Of a DNA stretch of 64,000 nucleotides, positions 50,945 to 62,458 are shown one piece after another. How positions within the stretch are numbered: position 1 is the stretch's first letter; every line of letters starts with the position of its first letter. The stretch spans positions 11,905,070 to 11,969,069 of the forward strand of contig NC_064038.1 in the NCBI RefSeq assembly GCF_932526225.1, read 5' to 3'. The translations under genes were made by a program, and so were the position numbers. The DNA comes from Nematostella vectensis (Eukaryota; Cnidaria; Anthozoa; Actiniaria; Edwardsiidae). Below the pieces are notes generated by a model that saw only the letters and a program-made list of their open reading frames with translations, was not told the DNA's origin and made no database searches.

Positions 50945-53900
50945 ATGAATAGCTCAATAAAGTGTGCAGGCTTTGTCCAGACATACTTCGACCTGGAATA
51001 CGAATCAACAAGTTGGGTGACTAGATCCTGCTATATCACCGCCACCATTAACACCGCATCCGCCGTACCAGCGACCTTCCTGAACCTTCTGGTGATAGCA
51101 GCCATCATCCGCTCCAGTACCCTACGGACACCATCCTTTCTGCTTATCTGCAGTATGGCAGTCAGTGATTTCTTGGTCGGTTTGTTATTTCAGCCGAGGT
51201 TTACGGTGCTGAGGGTGGCTGAGATCGAAGGAAATTTTGACCTCTACTGCAGCGCAGCTAATCTTTCTAGCTTCGGCAACGTCATGGTGTTAGCATCGGT
51301 GATGATGGCTGCCATGATCAGTGTAGACAGATATCTGGCACTCCATCTCCAAATGGGGTAAGTACAATATAGCGACCTAACACTGAATGGTCACAGTAGT
51401 GTTTGATAGACCTATGCACGATTTTAGTTATTTTCTATATACACGATTTCCCTTGTATCTCAGTTTTTAGGACACAAAGGAAATTAAATCGTCTCGCAAA
51501 AAAATGTAAAAAAAAAGTGTTTTCGAACAATTTGTCACTTTGTCAAATTGTCGATTTGCTTAAACATTTAACTTAATGGCCAGTTGCAGTAGTAGAAGTC
51601 TAAGAAGTCATTCATTGAATAAAACGCTAAAACGGAGTGGTCTCAGTTATGAAAATATTCTCTGAAGATTTTGAAAAATCTGTCAGGGATTTAAGGAAAA
51701 AGGAAATCAGCATCAGTAAGCGAATGCAATTGCCACCACTATTTTCCTGTTATGTAACTTTTATTCGAAATCGCGTGTGCCCTTGGCCTGCGTAGCGGCT
51801 CAAGGAAAGGGGAGACGCAGGCTTTTGTACCCTTCTTGAACAAATTCCAAGACATACTGGTAGATATAAAGATATGTAACATGAAATTATGTTTTAAAAT
51901 AAGCAACAAAGAGTAATTGCAACTTTGTTAAATTTACGCATAAATTTGCTCTATTTCAAAGCTCTTGACTCTAGCTTTTAATCGCTCCTACAGATCTCTC
52001 TAAAATTCACTACATGACAGAGCAAAAAAATGGCAAGTTTTCCCAAAATAAGGTCTGGTTAACTTCGGTAAGCTTAAAGTTTTGTGTAGAGGTTTCTTAT
52101 GTTATGTAAACCAACATATCAAAAAGCGTTTTTTTCTTATGGATTCGTCTTTGAGATATGAGACTTGAAGTGCAATTTTCAAATGTTCAAAGTATGAATT
52201 CTCCTCGTTTTTAAGGAGAAGTCGGGCACTGATCAGAAATTAAGCCAACTTTGCTCGCTAATATCTAAATTTCATATCTTCTAAATTTCTTTAAAATTTG
52301 GAATAAAACTTTTGGTCAGAGGAACTCCTTGTATACGGAATCTTGAGCTTATATATTGAGAATCCATGCCATTTTTTGGCTCTGTCTCGCTACATAATAT
52401 CACATTATATCTGAAGCGGAATTTTGAAAAATCGTTATGGGCTATAAATTCGCCCTAGAATAAAATAAAGGCCGGGGCGTCTTCTCACTTGACATTCATT
52501 TCTATCAAAGCATACCATATTATACTTTCATCTTATTTTATTGATTTGGTGTATTGGATATGGAATCTGAATCCGTTACTTTTTGATAAGGGAATACTGG
52601 GTTGAGCCACCTTAAAATAAGGAAAAAACATTGCTTGGCTATCAGCGTATAGGCTATCTTTTAGATAGTTTTCTTACGTCCTGATCTGGTGCTTCTCTAT
52701 GCAGGTACCAAACTGTGGTGACTAAATCTCAGCGTATAGGCTATCTTTTAGATAGTTTGCTTACGTCCTGATCTGGTGCTTCTCTATGCAGGTACCAAAC
52801 TGTGGTGACTAAATCTCAGCGTATAGGCTATCTTTTAGATAGTTTCCTTACGTCCTGATCTGGTGCTTTTCTATGCAGGTACCAAACTGTGGTGACTAAA
52901 TCTCAGCATATAGGCTATCTTTTAGATAGTTTCCTTACGTCCTGATCTGGTGCTTTTCTATGCAGGTAACAAACTGTGGTGACTAAATCTCAGCGTATAG
53001 GCTATCTTTTAGATAGTTTCCTTACGTCCTGATCTGGTGCTTTTCTATGCAGGTACCAAACTGTGGTGACTAAATCTCAGCGTATAGGCTATCTTTTAGA
53101 TAGTTTCCTTACGTCCTGATCTGGTGCTTTTCTATGCAGGTACCAAACTGTGGTGACTAAATCTCAGCGTATAGGCTATCTTTTAGATAGTTTCCTTACG
53201 TCCTGATCTGGTGCTTTTCTATGCAGGTACCAAACTGTGGTGACTAAATCTCAGCGTATAGGCTATCTTTTAGATAGTTTCCTTACGTCCTGATCTGGTG
53301 CTTTTCTATGCAGGTACCAAACTGTGGTGACTAAATCTCAGCGTATAGGCTATCTTTTAGATAGTTTCCTTACGTCCTGATCTGGTGCTTTTCTATGCAG
53401 GTACCGAACTGTGGTGACTTAACCTCAGCGTATAGGCTATCTTTTAGATAGTTTCCTTACGTCCTGATCTGGTGCTTTTCTATGCAGGTACCAAACTGTG
53501 GTGACGAAATCTCAGCGTATAGGCTATCTTTTAGATAGTTTCCTTACGTCCTGATCTGGTGCTTTTCTATGCAGGTACCAAACTGTGGTGACTAAATCTC
53601 AGCGTATAGGCTATCTTTTAGATAGTTTCCTTACGTCCTGATCTGGTGCTTTTCTATGCAGGTACCAAACTGTGGTGACTAAATCTCAGCGTATAGGCTA
53701 TCTTTTAGATAGTTTCCTTACGTCCTGATCTGGTGCTTTTCTATGCAGGTACCAAACTGTGGTGACTAAATCTCAGCGTATAGGCTATCTTTTAGATAGT
53801 TTCCTTACGTCCTGATCTGGTGCTTTTCTATGCAGGTACCAAACTGTGGTGACTAAATCTCAGCGTATAGGCTATCTTTTAGATAGTTTCCTTACGTCCT

Positions 53901-56900
53901 GATCTGGTGCTTTTCTATGCAGGTACCAAACTGTGGTGACTAAATCTCAGCGTATAGGCTATCTTTTAGATAGTTACCTTACGTCCTGATCTGGTGCTTT
54001 TCTATGCAGGTACCAAACTGTGGTGACTAAATCTCAGCGTATAGGCTATCTTTTAGATAGTTTCCTTACGTCCTGATCTGGTGCTTTTCTATGCAGGTAC
54101 CAAACTGTGGTGACTAAATCTCAGCGTATAGGCTATCTTTTAGATAGTTTCCTTACGTCCTGATCTGGTGCTTTTCTATGCAGGTACCGAACTGTGGTGA
54201 CTAAACCTCAGCGTATAGGCTATCTTTTAGATAGTTTCCTTACGTCCTGATCTGGTGCTTTTCTATGCAGGTACCAAACTGTGGTGACGAAATCTCAGCG
54301 TATAGGCTATCTTTTAGATAGTTTCCTTACGTCCTGATCTGGTGCTTTTCTATGCAGGTACCAAACTGTGGTGACGAAATCTCAGCGTATAGGCTATCTT
54401 TTAGATAGTTTCCTAACGTCCTGATCTGGTGCTTTTCTATGCAGGTACCAAACTGTGGTGACTAAATCTCAGCGTATAGGCTATCTTTTAGATAGTTTCC
54501 TTACGTCCTGATCTGGTGCTTTTCTATGCAGGTACCAAACTGTGGTGACTAAACCTCAGCGTATAGGCTATCTTTTAGATAGTTTCCTTACGTCCTGATC
54601 TGGTGCTTTTCTATGCAGGTACCAAACTGTGGTGACTAAACCTCAGCGTATAGGCTATCTTTTAGATGGTTTCCTTACGTCCTGATCTGGTGCTTTTCTA
54701 TGCAGGTAACAAACTGTGGTGACTAAATCTCAGCGTATAGGCTATCTTTTAGATAGTTTCCTTACGTCCTGATCTGGTGCTTTTCTATGCAGGTACCAAA
54801 CTGTGGTGACTAAACCTCAGCGTATAGGCTATCTTTTAGATAGTTTCCTTACGTCCTGATCTGGTGCTTTTCTATGCAGGTACCAAACTGTGGTGACGAA
54901 ATCTCAGCGTATAGGCTATCTTTTAGATAGTTTCCTAACGTCCTGATCTGGTGCTTTTCTATGCAGGTACCAAACTGTGGTGACTAAATCTCAGCGTATA
55001 GGCTATCTTTTAGATAGTTTCCTTACGTCCTGATCTGGTGCTTTTCTATGCAGGTACCAAACTGTGGTGACTAAACCTCAGCGTATAGGCTATCCTTTAG
55101 ATAGTTTCCTTACGTCCTGATCTGGTGCTTTTCTATGCAGGTACCAAACTGTAGTGACTAAACCTCAGCGTATAGGCTATCTTTTAGATAGTTTCCTTAC
55201 GTCCTGATCTGGTGCTTTTCTATGCAGGTAACAAACTGTGGTGACTAAATCTCAGCGTATAGGCTATCTTTTAGATAGTTTCATTACGTCCTGATCTGGT
55301 GCTTTTCTATGCAGGTACCAAACTGTGGTGACTAAACCTCAGCGTATAGGCTATCTTTTAGATAGTTTCCTTACGTCCTGATCTGGTGCTTTTCTATGCA
55401 GGTACCAAACTGTGGTGACTAAACCTCAGCGTATAGGCTATCTTTTAGATAGTTTCCTTACGTCCTGATCTGGTGCTTTTCTATGCAGGTACCAAACTGT
55501 GGTGACGAAATCTCGAGTACTGAAGATGCTGCTCCTGATGTGGACTCTCGCGATCGTTCTGGGGGCTGTCATGCCACTGATATCTATCGCAGCCGCAAAT
55601 AACGTTCTAGTGTTTCTTACCTGGCCAGCTCTGCTCCTTGCTGTTATCTCCTATCTCAAGTGTTGCCACACCCTTAGACGCTTCTACAGGCAGCAAGAGA
55701 AACGAGACGACCACGAAGTGAGGAACACAGGCTGCGTCCCCGGCCGAATAACGCCATTGATACGCTTCACTTCCGGTAGCAAAAGCAACCCTAGCAACCA
55801 CATCGCGCTTGGAAACCGGATTGTGTCTGACAACCAAATCGCACCAAGAGATCAAGATCCGACCAGCGACAATCACGTCCTTCAGTGGAAAGATGTAACA
55901 CGTTTCCAGAAATTCAACATCATCCAAGATCCCACCAACCAAGATTACATCAACGATGTCTGTATCGAGAATCCTACCGACCCAAGCACACCCCATATTG
56001 ACACTACCACGCTCCCTGCTTACACATTCACGTCACATTCTAACGCAATGAAATCCAATACTAACACTACCACACCCCGTATTGACACTACCACGCTCCC
56101 TGCTGACACATTCACGTCACATTCTAACGTAATGAAATCCAATACTAACACTACCACACCCCGTATTGACACTACCACGCTCCCTGCTGACACATTCACG
56201 TCACATTCTAACGCAATGAAATCCAATACTAACACTACCAAAACCCATACTGACACATTGATTTCCAATAGCGACTCAGCCATCTCACTTGAGTGCATAA
56301 CACTCCGATTAAACATCACTACACACCCAATGGACGCCACCACACCCGATACTGCAACACATAACGACCCACATACACCCCATTCCGACTTTACTACAGA
56401 CCGTACCGACACCAATTCACCCTATATCACCACAATACCCAATACTGACTTTGCTACACCCCACACTGTATCAACAACAACCCAAACCGCTCCAAATACA
56501 CCAAATTCCGAATCTAACCTCTCCGACGCCAGCCCCACCTCACTTCATGTCAGTCCTACAACTACTTATTTAGGTCCAACCTCATCGAATACGTTCCCAA
56601 ATTTTTACCGTACCAGCTCCACTACCTCAAGTAATCTCACTATATCAAACCACAAACGCCCAGGTAGCAGCCGGCGAAGAAAGTCCATCAGAGTTGAGTA
56701 TGCCCCCCTCAGCTTCGAAAGCGATCGGAGGTCAAACCCTGATAGGAGCCAGGTCGTCCCGAATAGCAACAAGAGTACCGAAGATATTAGAGATAGCCAG
56801 AAGGTAAACCCTGATACCAATCTTAATATGACAGAAGATAGTGGAGTAAGTCAAAGGGTAAACCCAGATACCAAACAAAGTAAAGGAGGTAGTCGAGTCA

Positions 56901-57166
56901 GTCAGAAGAAGTTATATCTAAAGTACGAGAAAGTGTTTAACACTATGTCCATCATTGTCGCCCTTCTTTTCGCCTGTTACACGTTCTATTTCATTATCAC
57001 CCCAATCCTGTATTACCAAGTCGGATTTAACGGAAAGGTAAAGTTTATTAGTGATATTGGTATGCTTTTGGTGCTGCTCAACTCCACGCTAAACCCGATC
57101 CTCTACATAATGCGCCTGCGCGAGCTGAGGCGTTCTTGTTTGTCTTTGCTGAGGTTATACACCTAG
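50945..57166 (+). CDS. Class A orphan GPCR B (two exons, 696 aa)
   Basis: Exons 50945-51357 (413 bases, the same length as in A) and 55489-57166 join in phase 2 to code 696 residues. Motifs: TM1 LNLLVIAAIIRS, TM2 CSMAVSDFLVG, C before TM3 (DLYCSAA), SVDRYLALH, TM4 MLLLMWTLAIVLGAVMPL, TM5 VFLTWPALLLAVISYLKC, TM6 VALLFACYTFYF, TM7 NSTLNPILYIMRLRE. The third inner loop is exceptionally long, about 350 residues, rich in T, S, N and P. It includes three 28-residue repeats (TTTPRIDTTTLPADTF...) coded around 55990-56245, and ends with basic stretches before TM6. As in A, the second outer loop is very short and cysteine-free. Paralogue of A; ligand unknown. Confidence 0.88.
52644..55514 (+). repeat. 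33-copy 87-base array spanning GPCR B exon 2 acceptor
   Basis: Each unit has 61 intron bases (AGCGTATAGGCTATC ... TCTATGCAG) and 26 exon bases (GTACCAAACTGTGGTGAC...). The first AG ends at 52704 and the last, the genuine acceptor, at 55488: 32 intervals of exactly 87. Copies differ by only a few substitutions (ACTAAATCTC, ACTAAACCTC, ACGAAATCTC; GTAACAAAC). In the gene's frame each decoy exon piece runs into TGA inside its own unit. The array fills two thirds of the intron; the preceding 1290 bases hold nothing else I recognise. Confidence 0.96.
55990..56245 (+). repeat. In-frame 84-base repeat, 3 copies, in GPCR B loop 3
   Basis: Three near-identical 84-base units (28 codons) with CATATTGACACTACCACGCT / CGTATTGACACTACCACGCT and TTCACGTCACATTCTAACG. 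They lengthen the third intracellular loop without breaking the frame. Confidence 0.92.
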
Positions 57167-57741
57167 GCTCTGTTATTATTATCGGGAGTGCGTCGGTCTC
57201 AAGTCTTTAAGTAGTTAAAATGAGAGGGGTGGAGTTTTCTTTTCTCTTGACTAAAGTGGTACATCTATTAAGTGGCCATTGCACAAAGTCACGACGTAGG
57301 TTTTTTTAAGGCTGTATTGAGACAATTGTCCCAATTGTTTTCTAGGGCAGCCACGCAATAGAGGTATACCATCGTGTTTATAGATCTTTTACTGTCTGTT
57401 AAAGCTCTAATCTTCAATACTCGATCACCCGAAGGGTTTCCTTTTTCCTTCAAGTATTCTATATATTTTATATCTCCAGAAATAGCTCCAAATCGCCTTA
57501 GAAGACGAACGAAATAAGTTATAACCTTATGATGTGTAATTCATTTCTATTTCTTTCTTGGACTTATCAACTGTAATGCCTTAGGGCTAAGGAAACCATT
57601 GATCTTGAAAATCAATTTAAAAATAAGAGCACTGTATTTTTTATAGGACTTCTTTTTTGTATAATGTTTTTATTGGCTTTAAAAAGAACATTTATTTCCA
57701 GTCGTCTGTGTATCATATTTATACTTTAGAATTCCTTTTAA

Positions 57742-57933
57742 AGGTTGGTTCTCACTTGGACGTAAGCGCAAAAAGAACGCACATAGTTTTCCGATTCTCA
57801 CTAGAACAAGCGGAGGCGCAACAGAACGCAACTACTGGTTGATTTTCTTGCGCTTGTGTTTGACCGATTCTCACCTGTGTTACGCTTCTGTTTACGCTAA
57901 CGCTTGCGCTTGCGTCTTAGTGAGAACCAACCT
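57742..57933. mobile_element. MITE with TAA target duplication
   Basis: Ends AGGTTGGTTCTCACT and AGTGAGAACCAACCT, with inverted similarity continuing to TTGCGCTT/AAGCGCAA (about 30 bases). It is flanked by TAA on both sides (57739-57741 and 57934-57936), which fits the three-base TWA duplications of PIF/Harbinger-type elements. No coding capacity. Confidence 0.8.
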
Positions 57934-58542
57934 TAAAGACGCACCGGTAAATATATATTCATATAAATATCTTGATTTGATAATGATACTTGTAATATTT
58001 AATCATCATCATTATATTATCTGTAAGAGCAAATTAATTGAATTTTAAAATACATCTAAGAGGGGTCAACACTCAATTCAAGTCTATATTTGACTTCTAG
58101 TAAGTTCCTCATCCTTAAAATAATGACAACATGTAAACTATTAATAAATCATCTGATTAAAAGTTGATTGATTGATTGAAAAAAGGCCATTTTCAATCAA
58201 TTAGAGGAAAAGTGAGGTCAATTTGCGATCCGTACATGGGAAAAGGAAATGTCAATTGTAACTCTTATGGGGGAGGGAGGGAGTAAGGTCAATGCTTGAC
58301 GTTATGAGGGGGGAGCGGTCATTTAGCAATCATTATAGGGGTGAGAGGGGTTAATAATCAATCCTTATAGGGGAGGAAGGGGTCAATTAGGAACATTTAT
58401 AAGGAGGGTACGAGCGGGAACTATATGCCTTTTTTTAGAAAACAAAAGCCAACAAGCAGCTAATAGCCAACCGCGGTTAACAGGCATTATTAGATTAAAG
58501 ATACTGCCGAAGCATCTTCTGAAATCAAAGGAGCACCAATTG

Positions 58543-58742
58543 CCTGGTGCACACTAGTGTTTAGCCCGACATAACGACATGGACATAATGACATAAAAGA
58601 AAAAAAAACATGTTTTTCCTTATGTTGGTATGTACATGTCGTTATTTTGGGCTTATGTCAAAATGGCGAACCATTCAAACTTAAACATACGAAAATAAGA
58701 GTGACCGCGCACATGTCGTTATGTCTATTAGTGTGCACCAGG
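58543..58742. mobile_element. Palindromic MITE, family 1, copy 3
   Basis: Ends CCTGGTGCACACTAGTG and TTAGTGTGCACCAGG. With one more base at each end (G...C) it is flanked by ATT on both sides, a possible three-base target duplication. Same family as 14720 and 31216. Confidence 0.82.
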
Positions 58743-58749
58743 CATTACA

Positions 58750-58969
58750 AGGGGTGGACCATTAGAAATTTGGGGAAGGTCCGGTGGCAATTTTTTTGTA
58801 GTGCAGGGTTATTTTTTCGTGGGCCCGGAGTGTAAAGGATTTTTTTTACCAGAAATGCTGTGCAAGTTAGTGCTTGGGGTTCTGCATTTTTTTTTTCTAT
58901 TTTTCATTTTTTTCTACGTTAATTTTGGATTGCCACCCTCCCTCCACAAATTTCTAATGGTCCACCCCT
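58750..58969. mobile_element. MITE with AGGGGTGGACCATTAG ends
   Basis: AGGGGTGGACCATTAGAAAT and ATTTCTAATGGTCCACCCCT are exact complements at the two ends, with further pairing (GGTGGCAAT/ATTGCCACC). It sits eight bases beyond the family-1 MITE. Confidence 0.85.
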
Positions 58970-60941
58970 AAGCGTCTTCAGTCACCCAACTCTTATCCCA
59001 TCATGAAATATGCTTGGAGATACATAGGACAGAGAATCGAGGCGTTCATCATTTACTCTTCGGATCAACCGTTTGGTGGATGGTTAGAGGAATCGAGGTA
59101 GATGGTGCTATAGCGATGTAGCTTCTCAGAACTCACGGGTTCTTTTTCCCAAAACACGACCTCGTGAAGAAAGCAGGTTCTATTGTTGCCCTTATATAAG
59201 CTATTTGTACATCTTCCTTGCTAAATAAACACTCTCTTATTAGGCCCTACGGGTTATGCCTTTATTGTTTGTTTGAGTATTGGTTCTTACCACGTTTCGT
59301 TATTCATTCAACCGTGTTTATCGAATTAAGTCGCATGTAGTTGATCAAACATCATTTATAATACGACATTTATGTTATTGTCATTTTTCTTTCTTTCGTC
59401 TCTTTTATTTGTTATTTGCCTTATCTGATACATACGCCCTCGGATACAAGAGGTCGCCTTGTCAAGCAGCCTTGTCGTTCCTTGCTAGGGCTCGTGCTGA
59501 ATCTCTCGGTCGGTATTCACTCGGATAAGCACTAATTCTGTAAGTATTCATTCGAATTAGATCTATGTATCTGTCGGTATTCACTCGGGCTAGCACTTTC
59601 GAATAATTTCTATTTATCTGGCGGTATTAACTCGGGCTAGCATTAAGTCATTAAATAAGTATTCATTCGAATTGTCGATTCTTTGTATATGTCGGGATTC
59701 ACATGGGACAGTACTTGGTTATCAGTATCGAATCCCTGTTTCTTTATATAAGCCTCGTGCCGAATCAGTGACCGTTCTCAAACTGTCGGCTTTCATTCGC
59801 GTTTCTACTGAGACTGTTTATACATTCTTGAATTCGTACTGGTTGGAATTTCTCGGGTTCTAAATTTCTCAGTATTATGTATATACACCTGGAGTCTTAT
59901 ATGCAAACGGTGTAACAGGAGAGACCTCGTAACCACGTTTTTGGTATCGGAATGTTCTCTTGCCTGATCTGACGAAAGTAAGAGAAAAAAAAGCAGTCCA
60001 GCTTTTGCCTAAAACAAACAAACAAAAACAATACAAGAGCTTGCACAACTTTTCCCCGCTTGGTGTCACTCTCAGAAACAACGAGACGTAGTGCCCGGCT
60101 AGCGTGTAGAAGACTGGTCGCGCGCCACTGGGTATTAGCTCAGATAACTAAACGTAAGGAGAGCGCGTCGTAAAACAAAGCACATTCAAGCCAATTTAGA
60201 GGAGATTGCGTTGTTTAATCATCATAGTTTAGCCTACCAGACTCTGTTTATTCTTTCTTTTGCTTCTCATCGGTTTTTTAATGTCAAACCTGATAACAGC
60301 AATATACTTTCTTTTATTCAAATTTTAATTAAAACAGAACTTCTCTCTAAAAAATTAAAAAAAAATATACGGTAATTTTCTTTTCGCCAATAAGCACTAT
60401 TTGAGCACTATTTTGATTTTGGAGCACTTTTTAAGCACTTTTTGGGTGTTTTTGGGAGCACTTTTCTGGCTTTTCTGGCGTTTCTGGAAACGCCTATTTG
60501 ATAGGGGTGAAATTGATTATCACAAAATTGAAGGAAACATACACTTAATGGTAATGTACGGGCACAAACTTTCTCAGGTAGATAAAGGCTAATATATTTC
60601 ATATTATTGTTACAAGGGCAACGCCCTCTCAACAATACTTCCAAGGCTTTAGGGATTTTAAGCAACGACGAAGAAAACGTGGAAAATGAAACTGGATTGA
60701 CAATTTTGTCATCACGTAAAAATGCGTTTTGTCTGATACATTGCAGTCGTTTTCTACCAAACCACAACGTTCAAAGACTCCGGCGTTTCTCATTCTTTAA
60801 CTACGATTCGGAACTGTAGAATAGTGCCCTCGTTTGTTTCTAACCGTTATGTTATTCTTACATGTTTATTCCATTTTCGATCTTTGATCGACCGACCGAC
60901 TGACTTTTTTTTTTAAATATTAACCACGTGACATCCTACAG

Positions 60942-62150
60942 GTATAAAGTGGTAGTGACAAAAAGCCGTGTGGTGAAGATGACGGTATTCCTGTGGTTTG
61001 CCTCCGTCTGCTTTGGGGTTCTAGTGCCGATGATACCCATCAGCATCTCTAACTTTCTGCTCATCGGTCTGGTCTTCATTCTCCTTGTGCTCATCATTCT
61101 CAGCTACTTGAAGTGATGCTACACCTTAAAAAAAAATCCAGATAGGAACACAGACTCAAGTGATACACCTAGTAGCCAGAGTGCACTTAGCAACCAGACC
61201 ATGCATAGCAACCGGAGTACACCTAGTCACCAGAGTTCACCTAGCAACCAGACCATGCATAGCAACCGGAGTACACCTAGTAAACAGAGTTCACCTAGCA
61301 ACCAGACCATGCATAGCAACCGGAGTACACCTAGTCACCAGAGTTCACCTAGCAACCAGACCATGCATAGCAACCGGAGTACACCTAGTAACCAGAGTTC
61401 ACCTAGCAACCAGAGAACCACGAGCTGCGGGCTCACAACTCGCAGCCAGATAACATCTACAATTGAGAACGAGAAAATACTGAAAATAGAAAGTGATGTA
61501 GAAAGGCCAATTGACAGCTCGATGGTCTACGAAAGCTCACAAAGCAGCTATGGCACAAGTGGTCACTTTAACACGCGTATCAGGGCAAGGACATCGACAA
61601 GTCCCCTAGTTGAGCTAAATGACCAATCCTCTTGTAGCAGAACTGATGCCAGTGCCGCAGTAACAAACATTGCTATCTCAGTCGTCCAAAAAGAGGCTTC
61701 ACAAGAAAGCGAAGACAATACACATGATCAGCCAACTCAGGCAGCACTTCGCCTGCAGAATATGTTAACCAGCCAACAGCGTGTTGGCCCCCCTAGGGTT
61801 GCTATTCCCAGCGTGCAAAGATGTGACTGTGAAGATCACACAGGTACCCAGTCAGGAGTAAGGTTGATAAACTTGGTGCGGTACGAGAGGGTATCTCGTA
61901 CTATGATGATAATCGTGGGACTCATATTTGCTTCTTATACCACGTATCTCCTGGTCACCCCTATGCTATTTTTCCTTGTTGAGTTTAGCGGAAGTTCGTC
62001 GGCGATTTAGGTATGTTCCTTGTGCTGCTCAACTCCACACTTAACCCTATTATCTATTTTGTGCGCATGCGTGAGATAAGGCGCGGATGTTTGGTGCTGC
62101 TGAAAAAAGTGTTTCCAGTGCTGAGAATAAAAACAGAGAAGTATAAATAA
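60942..62150 (+). pseudogene. Orphan second exon of class A GPCR C, disrupted
   Basis: Begins at an intact acceptor (CATCCTACAG|GTATAAAGTG) and matches exon 2 of A and B: TKSRVVKM, TM4/TM5, a long inner loop, TM6 (TMMIIVGLIFASYTTYLLV) and NSTLNPIIYF. Two lesions. The codon for the first cysteine after TM5 (YLKC in A and B) is TGA at 61114-61116. Near 61990 about seven bases are missing compared with B between TM6 and TM7, shifting the frame to a stop at 62008. The original frame would end at TAA 62148-62150, overlapping AATAAA. No first exon lies between gene B and this exon. The open frame left between the lesions (61117-62010) is long, so decay is recent, or the stop could be read through or be an assembly error. 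Confidence 0.82.
61160..61420 (+). repeat. 54-base repeat, about 4.5 copies, in GPCR C loop 3
   Basis: Units of 18 codons (HSNRSTPSHQSSPSNQTM) repeat in frame. It differs in length and sequence from the repeats in A and B. Confidence 0.92.
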
Positions 62151-62224
62151 AGACAAAACAAAAGAAAAAGAAGAGGGAGGGTAAAGGAAGAAGAGAAGAT
62201 GAGATAATGATCGGTGTAATCTTA

Positions 62225-62458
<234 letters not shown>

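Larger units (their letters stand above)
57167..60941. other. Intergenic region between GPCR B and fragment C
   Basis: Holds three separate MITEs (listed individually), a degenerate repeat of about 50 bases with GGGGAGG and GGTCAAT words (58190-58410), and diverged repeats of CGGTATTCACTCGG and GTATTCATTCGAATT at 59505-59710. No gene recognised; ORFs are short. Confidence 0.6.

Noticed and set aside
52644-55514. CRISPR-like regular array
   Set aside because: The units are contiguous 87-base tandem copies without distinct spacers, in a eukaryotic intron, and include exon sequence.
55607-56415. Minus-strand ORFs opposite the GPCR B loop
   Set aside because: Mirror reading of a low-complexity T/S/P-rich coding repeat; no independent gene features.
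59000-59530. Possible solo LTR (TATATAAG, AATAAA and direct repeats of CGGTATTCACTCGG)
   Set aside because: No matching second LTR, TG...CA ends, primer site or coding remnants could be found by eye.
61160-61453. Overlapping ORF with LVTRVHLATRPCIATG repeats
   Set aside because: Frame-shifted shadow of the 54-base coding repeat of GPCR fragment C; the HSNRSTPS frame is the one continuous with the receptor helices.
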